A stretch of 64,000 nucleotides of DNA from Erwinia pyrifoliae DSM 12163 (GTDB taxonomy: Bacteria; Pseudomonadota; Gammaproteobacteria; Enterobacterales; Enterobacteriaceae), in the NCBI RefSeq assembly GCF_000026985.1, contig NC_017390.1:3129441-3193440 (forward strand), written 5' to 3'. A model generated the notes under the pieces. The model saw nothing but the letters and a program-made list of their open reading frames with translations, did not search any database and was not told where the DNA came from. The position numbers were made by a program, and so were the translations under genes. How positions within the stretch are numbered: the first letter of the stretch is position 1; every line of letters begins with the position of its first letter. Shown in pieces: positions 30,522 to 40,919 of the stretch.

Positions 30522-31110
30522 ATGCCTGATACCGAGCTGGTCGACATCAGCGTCGCGCTGCCGCAGGTGAGGATCGCTTAAAAGTACGCCACGGCAGACA
30601 ATATCACCGGGCAGGCTATCTATGGTGAAGATCGCTGTCTGCTGCATCCTGATGCTGCCCTGGCGCGCAGCGTGCACATTGTACAGCTGGCAGGTTTTAC
30701 CCTGTTGATTTACGACGCGTACCGTCCACAGCAGGCACAGCAAAATTTATGGCTGTCCTGTTCGGACCCGGACTATGTTATCCCGCCTGACGAGGGTTCA
30801 AACCATTGTCGCGGTACGGTGGTGGATGTGACGCTGGTGGACAAGGAAAGCAGGGTTGTTGATATGGGAACCGGGTTCGACGAGATGCATCCGCGCTCTC
30901 ATGCGTATCATCCTGCTGTGCCAATGCAGGCTCTGCGTCATCGCCTGTTGCTGAACGCGATCATTGTTTGGTGGGGGATTCTGTGGCATTGCCACCGAAT
31001 GGTGGCATTTTGAACGACCTCAGGCGGCAAGCTATCCGTTGCTGCCTGAGCAGTTTGCCTGCTACCCGCCGAAATCAGGGGGGAGCTTCAGATGGCCACC
31101 GGCGCTTTAA
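30522..31110 (+). pseudogene. Degraded D-alanyl-D-alanine dipeptidase (VanX/DdpX family)
   Basis: ATG 30522 opens MPDTELVDIS, typical of DdpX. An in-frame TAA interrupts it at 30579-30581 (codon 20, where homologues have a Leu or Asp-Leu before KYATADNITG). The same frame then continues through IYDAYRPQQAQ and the zinc motif SNHCRGTVVDVTL (HxxxxxxD). A one-base shift near 30955-30967 moves the last catalytic block GFCGIATEWWHFERPQ (ExxH) to another frame, which ends at TAA 31110. The family releases D-Ala from D-Ala-D-Ala. Its tail overlaps the 3' end of thyA on the other strand by 23 bp. Both lesions together argue against a functional enzyme. Confidence 0.85.
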
Positions 31111-31882
31111 TCGCCGGGTGCGGATCGTAACCTTCAATCTCAAAATCGTCGAAACAATAGTCAAACAGCGAGGCCGGTTTACGCTTAATCACCAGTTTTG
31201 GCAACGCGCGCGGTTCACGCTGCAGCTGTAAACGAGCCTGTTCCAGGTGATTGCTGTACAGGTGGGTATCTCCGCCGGTCCAGACAAAATCGCCCACTTC
31301 GAGGTCGCACTGCTGCGCGATCATGTGTAACAGCAAAGCATAGCTGGCAATGTTGAACGGCAGACCGAGGAAAATATCGCAAGAACGCTGATACAGCTGG
31401 CAGGAGAGCTTCCCCTGCGCCACGTAGAACTGGAAAAAGGCGTGGCACGGCGCCAGCGCCATCTGCTCCAGCTCGCCGACATTCCAGGCCGAAACAATAA
31501 TACGCCTTGAGTCAGGATCGCTTTTAAGCTGTTCGATAACCTTGCTCAACTGGTCAATCTGTCGCCCGTCTGCGGTTCCCCAGCTGCGCCACTGCTTGCC
31601 GTAGACCGGGCCGAGATCGCCGTTTTCGTCCGCCCATTCGTCCCAGATCGACACCTTATTTTCTTTCAGATAAGCCGTATTGGTGTCGCCATTCAGGAAC
31701 CACAAAAGCTCATGAATAATCGAACGCAGATGGCACTTTTTAGTGGTGACCAGCGGAAAGCCCTGTTGCAGGTTGAAACGCATCTGGTGGCCAAAGATTG
31801 ACAGCGTACCGGTGCCGGTACGATCGTCTTTCGGCGTGCCCTGCTCAAGCACATGCTGCATTAATGCCAGATACTGTTTCAT
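31088..31882 (-). CDS. thyA: Thymidylate synthase ThyA
   Basis: Methylates dUMP with methylene-tetrahydrofolate. ATG 31882 gives 264 residues, exactly the E. coli length, beginning [15 protein letters not shown]. The nucleophilic Cys lies in [13 protein letters not shown] and the dUMP phosphate contact in [19 protein letters not shown]. The start overlaps the lgt stop (ATGA), so the two are coupled as in E. coli. Confidence 0.98.
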   Translation of the reverse strand: MKQYLALMQHVLEQGTPKDDRTGTGTLSIFGHQMRFNLQQGFPLVTTKKCHLRSIIHELLWFLNGDTNTAYLKENKVSIWDEWADENGDLGPVYGKQWRSWGTADGRQIDQLSKVIEQLKSDPDSRRIIVSAWNVGELEQMALAPCHAFFQFYVAQGKLSCQLYQRSCDIFLGLPFNIASYALLLHMIAQQCDLEVGDFVWTGGDTHLYSNHLEQARLQLQREPRALPKLVIKRKPASLFDYCFDDFEIEGYDPHPAIKAPVAI

Positions 31883-32757
31883 TTTGCCTCTCGAATTCGT
31901 TGCTGCGGGCGACGACGATACGCCCAAATCATCATAATCACTCCGGCCAGGATCATCGGCAGCGACAGGATCTGCCCCATGCTGATGCCGCCAAACAGGC
32001 CAAGCTGCTGGTCGGGCTGACGGAAAAACTCAACGATAATGCGGAACGCGCCGTAACCAATAAGAAAAAGCCCGGATACTGCGCCCATCGGACGGGATTG
32101 GCGAATAAACAGGTTAAGAATGATAAACAGCACCACGCCTTCCAGAACCAGCTCATAAAGCTGTGAAGGGTGACGCGGCAATACGCCCCAGGTTGCCAGC
32201 AGCTGCTGCCATTCGGGGTGTGTTGCTACCAGCGCGATATCTTCGCTACGTGAGCCGGGGAACAGCATCGCCCACGGCAGGTTCGGGTCAACGCGACCCC
32301 ACAGTTCGCCGTTAATGAAGTTGCCGAGACGACCCGCCCCGAGGCCAAACGGGATCAGCGGCGCGATAAAATCAGCGACCTGGAAGAAATGACGTTTGCT
32401 GCGGTGAACAAATACCAGCATCACCACGATAACCCCAATCAAACCACCGTGGAATGACATGCCGCCATCCCAGACTTTGAACAAATACAGCGGGTTTTCA
32501 AGGAACAGCGGCATATTGTAAAACAGCACGTAGCCAATACGCCCGCCAAGAAAGACCCCAAGGAAACCGGCATACAGCAGGTTTTCCACTTCTTCCTTTT
32601 TCCAGCCGCTGCCCGGCTTGTTGGCACGGCGCACCGCCAGCCACATGGCGAAGACAAAGCCCACCAGATACATCAGCCCGTACCAGTGCAGTGAAACCGG
32701 TCCGATGGAGAAGATCACCGGATCGAATTGAGGGAAAGCCAGATAGCCGTTATTCAT
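31879..32757 (-). CDS. lgt: Phosphatidylglycerol-prolipoprotein diacylglyceryl transferase Lgt
   Basis: Inner-membrane enzyme that attaches diacylglycerol to the lipobox Cys of prolipoproteins; essential in most Gram-negatives. 292 residues (E. coli 291) with seven membrane segments. The signature [16 protein letters not shown] is intact and the HG-containing MSFHGGLIG motif is present. It is translationally coupled to thyA and lies 143 bp downstream of ptsP on the same strand. Confidence 0.98.
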   Translation of the reverse strand: MNNGYLAFPQFDPVIFSIGPVSLHWYGLMYLVGFVFAMWLAVRRANKPGSGWKKEEVENLLYAGFLGVFLGGRIGYVLFYNMPLFLENPLYLFKVWDGGMSFHGGLIGVIVVMLVFVHRSKRHFFQVADFIAPLIPFGLGAGRLGNFINGELWGRVDPNLPWAMLFPGSRSEDIALVATHPEWQQLLATWGVLPRHPSQLYELVLEGVVLFIILNLFIRQSRPMGAVSGLFLIGYGAFRIIVEFFRQPDQQLGLFGGISMGQILSLPMILAGVIMMIWAYRRRPQQRIREAK

Positions 32758-32900
32758 CTTTCACCATTATTAAAGTCAGTCTTGACGGGGAGCCGTGCGC
32801 CAAAGGCGATATAAGAAGGCGCGGATCATAGCATAAAGCGAGTTATTCAGGTTCGGGGAACGGTAAACTTTGTCAGGCATCATCACCGGGCGGCGCTGTT

Positions 32901-35147
32901 TCAGCGGCCGCCTCTGATTAATCCGCCCAATCCATGCTGCTCCATAAAGCTGACCACATGATGGCGCACTTCGCTGGCAAGCTGCGCTTCCAGCCCGCGC
33001 TGGGCCAAAAGTTGGGCTTCTTTCAGTTCAATATGGCGCAGCAGATACTTCACGCGCGCCACGTTACGGCCATTCATGCTGAGGTGGTGATAGCCAAGGC
33101 CAACTAACAGCACCACGCACATGGGGTCACCGGCCATTTCGCCACACAGGCAAAGCTCAATGCCGGCGTGCCGGGTGGCTTCAGCAATCGCTTTCAGCGC
33201 GCGCAGCATCGCCGGATGCAGGCTGTCGTACAGGTTGGCCACGCGGGTATTGTTGCGGTCTACCGCCAGCAGATACTGGGTTAAATCGTTGGTCCCAATC
33301 GAGACAAAATCAACCCGCTGCCGGAGCTGGTCGATCATAAAGATCATCGACGGCACTTCAATCATGATGCCGAGGCGAGGCAGCGGGATGGCGTAACCCA
33401 GCATCTCTTCAACTTCACGCGCGGCGCGGTCCAGCAGCTTGCGGGCTTCGTCGATCTCCTCAAGGCTGCTGACCATCGGCAGCAAAATATTGAGGTTGTC
33501 GCTGGCAACGTTGGCTCGCAGCATGGCGCGTAGCTGGACGAGGAAGATTTCAGGTTGGTCGAGGGTAAGGCGGATCCCGCGCCAGCCGAGGCACGGATTT
33601 TCCTCGCTGATCGGCATATACGGCAGCTGTTTATCTGCACCAACGTCCAGGGTACGCAGCGTGACTGGCTTATCGAGAAACAGCTGTAACATACCCTGAT
33701 ACTGCGCAACCTGCTCTTCTTCCGACGGAAAACCGCTTTGTAGCATAAACGGGATCTCGGTGCGGTACAGCCCAACCCCATCCACCCGGTTGCCCAAAAC
33801 CTGTTCATGTTCGGCGCTCAGTCCCGCATTAAGCATCACCTTGACCTGCTCACCGCTTTTTAACGTGCCGGGCAGGAAAACGTTATCTTCTGCCAGCTGG
33901 CTCAGCTCGTTTTCTTCGCTGATCAACCGCTGATACTCCTGTACCAGCACCGGTTCAGGATCGACCAGCAGCTCGCCGCGATAGCCGTCGACGATCAGCA
34001 GGCGGCCGTTCATCAGTTCAGGTTGAATATCGGCACCCATTACCGTCGGAATGCCCATCGCGCGCACCATAATGGCCGCATGCGAGTTGGCAGCCCCGTC
34101 GCGTACTACCACGCCCACGAGGCGATCGTGCGGCAGTTCAGCCAGGGTAGTGGCGGTCAGCTCATCAGCCACCAGCACAAAACGCTCAGGCCAGGTGTTG
34201 GTGCCCTGCATAGTGTCATCAAGGTGAAACAGCAGGCGCTGACCAAGAACGCGCAGATCCCCTGCCCTTTCGCGCAGATAGCTGTCCTGCAGGCTGGCAA
34301 ACTGGGCGGCAAATTTCTCTACCACTTTTTTCACCGCCCATTCGGCAACCGAACCGGCATCGATCTCCTTCTGCAAATCCTGCTTCAGGCGCGCATCGCT
34401 CAGCAGGTGAGAATAGAGATCGAAGATTGCCGCGCTCTCTTTGTGCATACTGGCCGTGAAACGCTTGCTGTAGCGGCGGAATTCGTTCGAGGCTTCGCTC
34501 AGCGCCAGCGCCAGACGCTCACGCTCGCGCACCGTGTCCAGCGTTGAAGCGGAGAAGACGTTCTCCAGAGAGGGCTGACTGGAGTCAACCCAACCTTTGG
34601 CAACAGCAACGCCGGGAGCGGCTGCCAGCGCGCGGATACGGGTTTGTCTGTACTGGCCAAACAGGGCATTAAGCTGGGACTGTGAGAGTAGCCCCGCCAT
34701 CTGGGTGGCCAGCGTGACCAGAAAAGATTCTTCACTTTCGTCAAACTGGCGGTGCTCACGTTGCTGTACCACCAGCACGCCCAATAGCTGACGTCTGCTG
34801 ATAATCGGCACGCCAAGAAAAGAACGGAAACGCTCTTCTTTGACCGAGGGAACGTATTTAAAACTGGGGTGTTTCTGTGCGTCGGCGAGGTTGATAGGCT
34901 CTGCCAGCCGGCCAACCAACCCGACGATCCCCTCATCAAAGGCAAGTGCGACCGTGCGCCCACGCGGTTTCTTCAGCCCGCGCGTTGCCATCAGGTAGTA
35001 GCAGCGGCGGTCGTGGTCGGCAAGATAGACCGAGCAGACCTCGGTATCCATCGCCAGACAAATTTCGTTAACCAGGATATCCAGCGCCTCGGTAAGCCGG
35101 GGCGCTGCCGCCACTTTTTCAACTATTTCGCGCAGCTGTGTGAGCAT
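32901..35147 (-). CDS. ptsP: PTS-Ntr enzyme I (PtsP)
   Basis: First phosphotransferase of the nitrogen PTS (PtsP to NPr to EIIA-Ntr), taking phosphate from PEP. 748 residues, same length as E. coli. The N-terminal GAF domain (about 1-160) is followed by the EI fold with active-site His in GAANSHAAIMVRAMGIPTVMG near residue 356. The PEP-binding C-terminal barrel contains IGTNDLTQYLLAVDRNN and LCLCGEMAGDP. It lies 12 bp after rppH, a conserved operon. Confidence 0.98.
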   Translation of the reverse strand: MLTQLREIVEKVAAAPRLTEALDILVNEICLAMDTEVCSVYLADHDRRCYYLMATRGLKKPRGRTVALAFDEGIVGLVGRLAEPINLADAQKHPSFKYVPSVKEERFRSFLGVPIISRRQLLGVLVVQQREHRQFDESEESFLVTLATQMAGLLSQSQLNALFGQYRQTRIRALAAAPGVAVAKGWVDSSQPSLENVFSASTLDTVRERERLALALSEASNEFRRYSKRFTASMHKESAAIFDLYSHLLSDARLKQDLQKEIDAGSVAEWAVKKVVEKFAAQFASLQDSYLRERAGDLRVLGQRLLFHLDDTMQGTNTWPERFVLVADELTATTLAELPHDRLVGVVVRDGAANSHAAIMVRAMGIPTVMGADIQPELMNGRLLIVDGYRGELLVDPEPVLVQEYQRLISEENELSQLAEDNVFLPGTLKSGEQVKVMLNAGLSAEHEQVLGNRVDGVGLYRTEIPFMLQSGFPSEEEQVAQYQGMLQLFLDKPVTLRTLDVGADKQLPYMPISEENPCLGWRGIRLTLDQPEIFLVQLRAMLRANVASDNLNILLPMVSSLEEIDEARKLLDRAAREVEEMLGYAIPLPRLGIMIEVPSMIFMIDQLRQRVDFVSIGTNDLTQYLLAVDRNNTRVANLYDSLHPAMLRALKAIAEATRHAGIELCLCGEMAGDPMCVVLLVGLGYHHLSMNGRNVARVKYLLRHIELKEAQLLAQRGLEAQLASEVRHHVVSFMEQHGLGGLIRGGR

Positions 35148-35159
35148 AATCTATGTGGC

Positions 35160-35687
35160 TTAACCTCTCTTTCGTCGATAACCTGGCGTATTTCTCTGTA
35201 CGGCACTCTCCTGCAGGGGCATGACCACGCCAGCGAACTCTTTCATTACGCGACGATAAACATCACGTTTAAAAGAGACGACCTGGCGAACCGGATACCA
35301 GTAGCTCACCCAGCGCCAGCCGTCGAACTCTGGCGTGCTGCTGGTTTGCACATTGATATCCGCGTCATTGCACATCAGCTGCAGAAGGTACCACTTCTGT
35401 TTTTGGCCGATACAAACCGGCTTTGTGTCCCAACGCACCAAACGTTTCGGCAACTTATATCGTAACCAGTTACGGGTCGCGGCAAGGATACGAACATCCT
35501 TGCGGTTCAGGCCGACTTCCTCGAAAAGCTCGCGGTACATCGCCTGCTCCGCAGTTTCACCAGGATTAATCCCGCCCTGAGGAAACTGCCAGGAGTGCTG
35601 ACCAAAACGCCTGGCCCACAAAACCTGCCCCTGCCTGTTACAAATTACGATACCCACATTCGGGCGGTAGCCATCATCATCGATCAC
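35160..35687 (-). CDS. rppH: RNA pyrophosphohydrolase RppH
   Basis: Nudix hydrolase that converts 5'-triphosphate or diphosphate mRNA ends to monophosphate, starting RNase E decay. 175 residues (E. coli 176). The Nudix box reads [23 protein letters not shown] near residues 38-60, and a basic C-terminal tail ends in YRRKRG. First gene of rppH-ptsP. Its upstream gap to mutH holds the DnaA-box cluster. Confidence 0.98.
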   Translation of the reverse strand: MIDDDGYRPNVGIVICNRQGQVLWARRFGQHSWQFPQGGINPGETAEQAMYRELFEEVGLNRKDVRILAATRNWLRYKLPKRLVRWDTKPVCIGQKQKWYLLQLMCNDADINVQTSSTPEFDGWRWVSYWYPVRQVVSFKRDVYRRVMKEFAGVVMPLQESAVQRNTPGYRRKRG

Positions 35688-35821
35688 CGGACTACCTCAA
35701 ACTAAAACTGGATGTTCTGATTGTTTCATACTCCTTACAGACGGTAAACCACTGCTTTTACACGATCCTGCTGAATCAGGCTGGGATAACTGTTGGCAAA
35801 TCGCAAAGTTATGAACAGAAT

Positions 35822-36179
35822 TGCGGATAAAAGAGCGATCTTATTCACGTTTTCTGTGGATAGCTTTGTGTAGAACTCTGTTAACAGATGGGGAAAACTT
35901 TACTCACAGCACAGTGTACTTTTGCACAACATAAAATTAAACGCATATTTATCAACGATATTTATCATAAATTGCCGCTTTTACGCCCGCTGTCATACCG
36001 CTGTCATATCAACCTGAACCGTCACTGGTGAAAGATCGAACGCTTACTACGTTATCCACAGAATATGTCGATTAGTTAGGCTGGATCAGGTTAAAACTTG
36101 AGAAAAATGCCCGCGTCAAGGCTGTAAATGGAAACAGTATGGGCTTTACCTGTGAGTTATCCCACTTTTCTGTGGATAA
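35822..36179. promoter_or_regulatory. DARS2-like DnaA-box cluster between rppH and mutH
   Basis: The 684-bp rppH-mutH gap has no gene but several DnaA boxes. Two are perfect: TTATCCACA at 36052-36060 (plus) and its complement at 36171-36179. Three have one mismatch: TGCGGATAA at 35822-35830, TTATTCACG at 35841-35849 and TGTGGATAG at 35855-35863. The last two face each other 5 bp apart. In E. coli the DnaA-reactivating sequence DARS2, which regenerates ATP-DnaA, lies in exactly this mutH-rppH gap. The assignment combines synteny with visible boxes. Promoters for both flanking genes must also be here. Confidence 0.75.
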
Positions 36180-36371
36180 CTACCCCGGTGATCCTGTTCA
36201 TTCCCGGTGACAAGCCGGGTAAAACCGCCGCGCATTGTCAATGTTCAGGCGGCTGATGCCATAAAAAAACGCCATATATCATGCTATTATTAGCGTTACC
36301 CCCAGTTCCAGAATGGAAAGGAGCGGCGCAAATAAAAAGCGCCTGTTTTTTGAACAATAACGGAAGCGATA

Positions 36372-37058
36372 ATGAACGCTGAGATTGATCGGATCCCCCC
36401 ACCACAAAATGAAGATGAGTTGCTGGCGCGAGCCAGCGCACTGGCGGGCTACACGCTTGGGGAACTGGCGTTGCGCATCGGTTTACCTGTTCCGCGTGAT
36501 TTGAAGCGCGATAAAGGCTGGGTCGGCCTGCTACTGGAACGTTATCTTGGTGCCAACGCCGGCAGCAAACCGCAGCAGGATTTTGCCGAGATTGGCGTAG
36601 AGCTGAAGACGATTCCGGTTGATGCCGCAGGCCGCCCGCTGGAAACGACCTTTGTCTGCGTGGCACCGCTGACCGGTAACAGCGGAGTCACCTGGCACAA
36701 CAGCCACGTCCGGTATAAGCTGGCACGGGTGTTGTGGGTTCCGGTAGAAGGCGAGCGCAGCATTGAGCTGGTGCAGCGGCGCGTTGGTGCTGCATTGCTA
36801 TGGAGCCCGAATGCAGACGAAGAACGGCAGCTGCAAAGCGATTGGGAAGAGCTGATGGATATGATCGTGCTGGGCAAGGTGGATCAAATCACTGCCCGCC
36901 ACGGTGAAGTGCTGCAAATCCGCCCAAAGGCCGCCAACAGCAAAGCGCTGACTGAAGCGATTGGCCGCAACGGGCAACCTGTCATGACGCTGCCGCGCGG
37001 CTTTTACCTGAAGAAAACCTTTACCGCTCCACTGCTTGCCCAGCACTTTTTGTTATGA
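36372..37058 (+). CDS. mutH: DNA mismatch repair endonuclease MutH
   Basis: Nicks the unmethylated strand at hemimethylated GATC when activated by MutS-MutL. 228 residues (E. coli 229). The restriction-type metal site D-E-x-K shows as [15 protein letters not shown] near residues 70-80, with KAALL-type conserved helix [20 protein letters not shown] precedes ATG 36372. Divergent from rppH; terC-like ygdQ follows. Confidence 0.97.
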   Translation: MNAEIDRIPPPQNEDELLARASALAGYTLGELALRIGLPVPRDLKRDKGWVGLLLERYLGANAGSKPQQDFAEIGVELKTIPVDAAGRPLETTFVCVAPLTGNSGVTWHNSHVRYKLARVLWVPVEGERSIELVQRRVGAALLWSPNADEERQLQSDWEELMDMIVLGKVDQITARHGEVLQIRPKAANSKALTEAIGRNGQPVMTLPRGFYLKKTFTAPLLAQHFLL

Positions 37059-37168
37059 CCGCACTGGCGGAATGCACGCTAAAAAAATGCAGTAAAATTT
37101 TCATGCTGCAATCAACCTGCGTATAATCTTCGTTTATATTTTGTTTAAGTTTAAGGTGTAACGAAATA

Positions 37169-37879
37169 ATGTTTGAATGGATTGCCGATCCCAACGCATG
37201 GTTAGCCCTCGGAACGTTGACCGTCCTCGAAATCGTTCTCGGTATCGATAATATTATCTTCCTTTCGCTGGTGGTGGCGAAGCTACCGAAGCACCAGCAA
37301 AATACCGCCCGCCGTCTGGGTCTGGCCGGTGCGATGCTAATGCGCCTCGGTCTGCTGGCTTCCATTGCCTGGGTTATCCGCCTGACCGACCCGCTCTTTA
37401 CCGTGATGGATCACGACTTGTCCCTGCGCGACCTGATACTGCTGGGCGGCGGACTGTTCCTGCTGTGGAAGTCAGGTATGGAGATTCATGAAACTATTGA
37501 GGGCGGTTTTGACGAGCACAAAACCAACGTGCATTCGTTCATGGGTGCCATCGTACAGATTATGCTGCTGGATATTATCTTTAGCCTCGATTCGGTGATC
37601 ACAGCGGTTGGCCTGTCCGATCATTTGATTATTATGATGGCCGCAGTGGTAATTGCGGTGATGGTGATGATGTTTGCCGCGCGGACTATTGGCGGTTTTG
37701 TTGAACGTCATCCGTCGGTAAAAATGCTGGCGCTGGCGTTTCTCATCCTCGTTGGCTTCACATTAATACTCGAGAGCTTCCGCATTCATATTCCGAAAGG
37801 TTACATCTATTTTGCTATGTTCTTCTCCATGGCGGTAGAAAGCCTGAATCTGTTACGTAACAAAAAACAGCCCCGCTGA
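37169..37879 (+). CDS. ygdQ: TerC-family inner-membrane protein YgdQ
   Basis: 236 residues (E. coli 237) with about seven membrane helices. TerC signature acidic motifs include EIVLGIDNIIFLSLV near the start and LLDIIFSLDSVITAVGLSDH in the middle; their Asp residues are thought to bind metal. TerC relatives export manganese or assist metalation of secreted proteins; the role of YgdQ itself is not settled. A hairpin at 37889-37915 follows without a T run. Confidence 0.93.
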   Translation: MFEWIADPNAWLALGTLTVLEIVLGIDNIIFLSLVVAKLPKHQQNTARRLGLAGAMLMRLGLLASIAWVIRLTDPLFTVMDHDLSLRDLILLGGGLFLLWKSGMEIHETIEGGFDEHKTNVHSFMGAIVQIMLLDIIFSLDSVITAVGLSDHLIIMMAAVVIAVMVMMFAARTIGGFVERHPSVKMLALAFLILVGFTLILESFRIHIPKGYIYFAMFFSMAVESLNLLRNKKQPR

Positions 37880-38039
37880 CATTGTTCCGCTACCCTGGCC
37901 AGTCGCCGGGGTAGCACGGACAGATGTGACGGGTTTGTCCTTCGTCACTCCTTTTTTCGGAATCATACTGTTAATCTGACAAGTAAAAGCGTTTATTACT
38001 ACACTTAGAGTTTGCTCTGAGAAATGCAGGGAGATGAAT

Positions 38040-38255
38040 ATGAAGTGGTTTTTTGACGCAGCGGTGCTGGGCATTGCCGTGATGATTAGCGGCTGTAGTA
38101 GCGATTACGTGATGGCGACCAAAGACGGTACAATGATCATGACCGACGGAAAGCCCCAGATTGACAAAGAGACCGGGCTGGTGAAATATACTGATCAATC
38201 CGGTCATGAACTGCAAATCAACGGTGATGAAGTCTCTTCTATGGTTGAACGTTAA
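38040..38255 (+). CDS. ygdR: YgdR small lipoprotein (DUF903)
   Basis: 71 residues when started at ATG 38040, which has AGGGAG 6 bases upstream. ATG 38034 abuts that site and is less likely. Lipobox ISGC, then [20 protein letters not shown], very close to E. coli YgdR and paralogous to ygdI at 8265. Function unknown. Confidence 0.93.
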   Translation: MKWFFDAAVLGIAVMISGCSSDYVMATKDGTMIMTDGKPQIDKETGLVKYTDQSGHELQINGDEVSSMVER

Positions 38256-38346
38256 TCCGCGTTTTGTTACCTGGTAACGCACGATGACAGGTGCCAGCTA
38301 CCGATTTTCCCGCTCCGTCGCATCTTCCCCCATCCGCCCGGCGCGG

Positions 38347-38453
38347 TTATTTACCCAAGTCATTCGAGTTGCAGGACAAATAGCAACGCGTTTCTGAGCA
38401 GCACGGGTGCTGCCTGCTTAGGGGGAAGGCTCCAACCTGAGCCGGGTAAATAA
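38347..38453. repeat. 107-bp intergenic element with 10-bp terminal inverted repeats
   Basis: TTATTTACCC (38347-38356) and GGGTAAATAA (38444-38453) are perfect inverted ends. Inside, AAGTCATTCGAGTTGCAGG resembles the start of dispersed palindromic repeats I know from Yersinia, Serratia and Erwinia relatives. A central GCAGCAC/GTGCTGC hairpin lies around 38397-38413. It sits in the 347-bp ygdR-tas gap, which otherwise shows only the tas upstream region. Likely a MITE-like, non-coding repeat. Confidence 0.55.
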
Positions 38454-38602
38454 GAGCAGCCAGCGCATCTTTAGCCTGGAATATGACGGGTATCATCGCC
38501 CCCGGGTTTTGGCCGCGTGACGCGCTATCCCGCTGGTAGCAACCCCCTGTTGCGCACGTAGCTTAAGTCCCTGACCTTCGCCTAATCAAAAGGAAGCCCG
38601 CA

Positions 38603-39643
38603 ATGCATTACCACCGTATTCCCCACAGTACCCTGGAAGTCAGTTCTCTGGGGCTGGGCACCATGACATTTGGTGAGCAAAACAGCGAAGCTGACGCCCA
38701 TGCGCAGCTTGACCTGGCTCTGAGCCGTGGCATCAACCTGATCGATACTGCCGAAATGTACCCGGTGCCGCCGCGCCCGGAAACACAGGGACTGACCGAA
38801 CAGTATATTGGCAGCTGGCTGAAGGCCCGAGGCCAGCGCGATAAGATCGTGCTGGCTTCAAAAGTGTCCGGTCCGATACGCGGTACAGATGCCTCAATTC
38901 GCCCGAACCAGGCTCTCGACCGTAAAAACATTCGCGCCGCACTGGAAGCCAGCCTGAAACGCCTGAACACCGACTATCTTGATCTCTACCAGCTGCACTG
39001 GCCGCAGCGACAGACCAACTTCTTCGGTAAGCTGAACTATCAGTACAGCGAAGATACCTCCACGGTTACGCTGCTGGAGACGCTGGAGGCGCTGGCTGAA
39101 CAGGTGCGTGCCGGTAAAATTCGCTATATCGGCGTGTCGAATGAGACGGCATGGGGGGTGATGCGCTATTTGCAGCTGGCAGAAAAACATGAGCTGCCGC
39201 GCATCGTCAGCATTCAGAACCCCTACAGCCTGCTGAACCGCAGCTTTGAGGTGGGTCTGGCGGAAATCGCCCATCATGAAGGCGTCGAGCTGCTGGCTTA
39301 TTCCAGCCTGGCATTCGGTACTCTGAGCGGTAAATACCTGAACGGCGCTAAACCCGCCGGGGCGCGCAACACGCTGTTCAGCCGCTTTACCCGCTACAGC
39401 GGCGAGCAGTCACAGCAGGCGATAGCCGAGTATGTGAGCCTTGCCCACCAGCACGGGCTTGATCCATCGCAAATGGCGCTGGCCTTTGTGCGCCAACAGC
39501 CGTTTGTCGCCAGTACCCTGCTGGGCGCTACCTCGCTGGAACAGCTGAAAATCAATATCGACAGCTACGACGTCACGCTTAATGAAGAGGTTCTCGCCGG
39601 GCTGGAGGCGATTCACCGCCGCTATACCTATCCGGCACCGTAA
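38603..39643 (+). CDS. tas: Aldo-keto reductase Tas
   Basis: 346 residues, same length as E. coli Tas. NADP(H)-dependent (alpha/beta)8 barrel: start LGLGTMTFGEQNSEADAHAQL, catalytic DTAEMYPVPP (Asp, Tyr), Lys in VLASKVSG, His in YQLHWPQ. Tas suppresses tyrosine auxotrophy under starvation in E. coli, and its natural substrate is unknown. GGAAG is 6 bases before the ATG. Convergent with lplT. Confidence 0.95.
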   Translation: MHYHRIPHSTLEVSSLGLGTMTFGEQNSEADAHAQLDLALSRGINLIDTAEMYPVPPRPETQGLTEQYIGSWLKARGQRDKIVLASKVSGPIRGTDASIRPNQALDRKNIRAALEASLKRLNTDYLDLYQLHWPQRQTNFFGKLNYQYSEDTSTVTLLETLEALAEQVRAGKIRYIGVSNETAWGVMRYLQLAEKHELPRIVSIQNPYSLLNRSFEVGLAEIAHHEGVELLAYSSLAFGTLSGKYLNGAKPAGARNTLFSRFTRYSGEQSQQAIAEYVSLAHQHGLDPSQMALAFVRQQPFVASTLLGATSLEQLKINIDSYDVTLNEEVLAGLEAIHRRYTYPAP

Positions 39644-39678
39644 TCCCTGGCGTCGTTTTGAATGACAGTGCGTTAACC

Positions 39679-39700
39679 ACCGGGCCGTGAACGGCCCGGT
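39679..39700. terminator. Hairpin between convergent tas and lplT
   Basis: Perfect 10-bp inverted repeat ACCGGGCCGT / ACGGCCCGGT with a 2-base loop, placed midway between the two stop codons. Short T run only. Confidence 0.7.
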
Positions 39701-39713
39701 TTGCCATACGGCA

Positions 39714-40919
39714 TCATATCTTACGGTTTTGCCGCCACTGCCAGCCCCACAGAAGAGCAATGGACAGCGCAAACAGCGCGCCAAAACCCACTCCGGTCGC
39801 CACCGCTGGCGCACCCAGTTTGATCGCCAGCGAGTAAAGCCCCAGCATCAGCAACATCGCGGTATTTTCACCGAGATTCTGTACCGCAATCGCGTTACCC
39901 GCCCCGACGCTCTCTTTACCCCGCATCTGCAGCAGCGCATTCAGCGGCACCACAAAGAAACCGCCCAGCATACCGATAATGACCAGCAGCAGATAAGCAT
40001 TTACCGCATGATGTTGCAGTGAGAACACCAGCACTGCCACACCAATCAGCACTCCGGCGGGCATACAGCGCGCCACGGTTTTCAACGTCACCAGCTTCGC
40101 GGCGGCCATTGCACCGATCACGATGCCAATCGCCACCATCGCATTCAGCAGCGTTGGCGTTTTGTTATCGTCGATCCCCAATGCCACCGGAACCCACAGC
40201 ACCAGCAGAAAACGCAGCGTGACGCCCGCCCCCCAAAACATGCTGGTTCCCACCAGAGAAAAACGCGTTTGCCCGTCACGCCACAGCACGGCACAAGCCT
40301 GGAAGAAGCTGACAGAGATCTTTTTAGGATGCCATGAGCGGCCAGCGCGTGCGACGGCAAGCGTTGGGATAAACAGGTTAGCCGCCACCGCCAGCCCGTA
40401 CACCACGACGCAGGTCACTAGCGCCCCCGTCAGATTCCAGTCGGAGAGAAAACCTCCGGCGACGGAACCGAGCAGTATAGCCGCAATGGTCGATGACTCT
40501 ATCAGGCCGTTGGCTTTCACCAGCGTATCGCCGCCGGTCAGTTCACCAAGGATGCCGTACTTCGCCGGGGAATAAGCCGCTGCGCCAATCCCCACCAGGC
40601 TATAGCCAAGGAAAGGATCAAACCCCACGCAGATGGTCAGTGCGCCCAGCAGTTTGAGCACGTTGGCAAACATCATCACCCGCCCTTTGGCAAAGCTGTC
40701 CGCCAGCTGGCCAACAAACGGTGCCAGAATGATATAGGTGGCGACAAACACCATCTGTAATACGGGCTGGCTCCAGTCGGGCCAGACCAGCTTCTTCAGC
40801 ACCGCCAGGGTGGCAAACAACAGCGCGTTGTCGCCAAATGCCGACAGGAACTGAGCGGCAATCACCGCCATCATCCCTTTTGACAGCAGCGGTTTTGCCT
40901 CAGTTTGCGGATGAGTCAC
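39714..40919 (-). CDS. lplT: Lysophospholipid transporter LplT, GTG start
   Basis: Major-facilitator protein that flips lysophosphatidylethanolamine inward for re-acylation by Aas. 401 residues with about twelve membrane helices; conserved [20 protein letters not shown] and [26 protein letters not shown] 40919 has GGAGGATC about 6 bases upstream and gives the family length (E. coli 397), whereas the frame from 41048 runs 43 codons back into aas. It overlaps the end of aas by 20 bp, so the pair is coupled. Confidence 0.94.
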   Translation of the reverse strand: MTHPQTEAKPLLSKGMMAVIAAQFLSAFGDNALLFATLAVLKKLVWPDWSQPVLQMVFVATYIILAPFVGQLADSFAKGRVMMFANVLKLLGALTICVGFDPFLGYSLVGIGAAAYSPAKYGILGELTGGDTLVKANGLIESSTIAAILLGSVAGGFLSDWNLTGALVTCVVVYGLAVAANLFIPTLAVARAGRSWHPKKISVSFFQACAVLWRDGQTRFSLVGTSMFWGAGVTLRFLLVLWVPVALGIDDNKTPTLLNAMVAIGIVIGAMAAAKLVTLKTVARCMPAGVLIGVAVLVFSLQHHAVNAYLLLVIIGMLGGFFVVPLNALLQMRGKESVGAGNAIAVQNLGENTAMLLMLGLYSLAIKLGAPAVATGVGFGALFALSIALLWGWQWRQNRKI

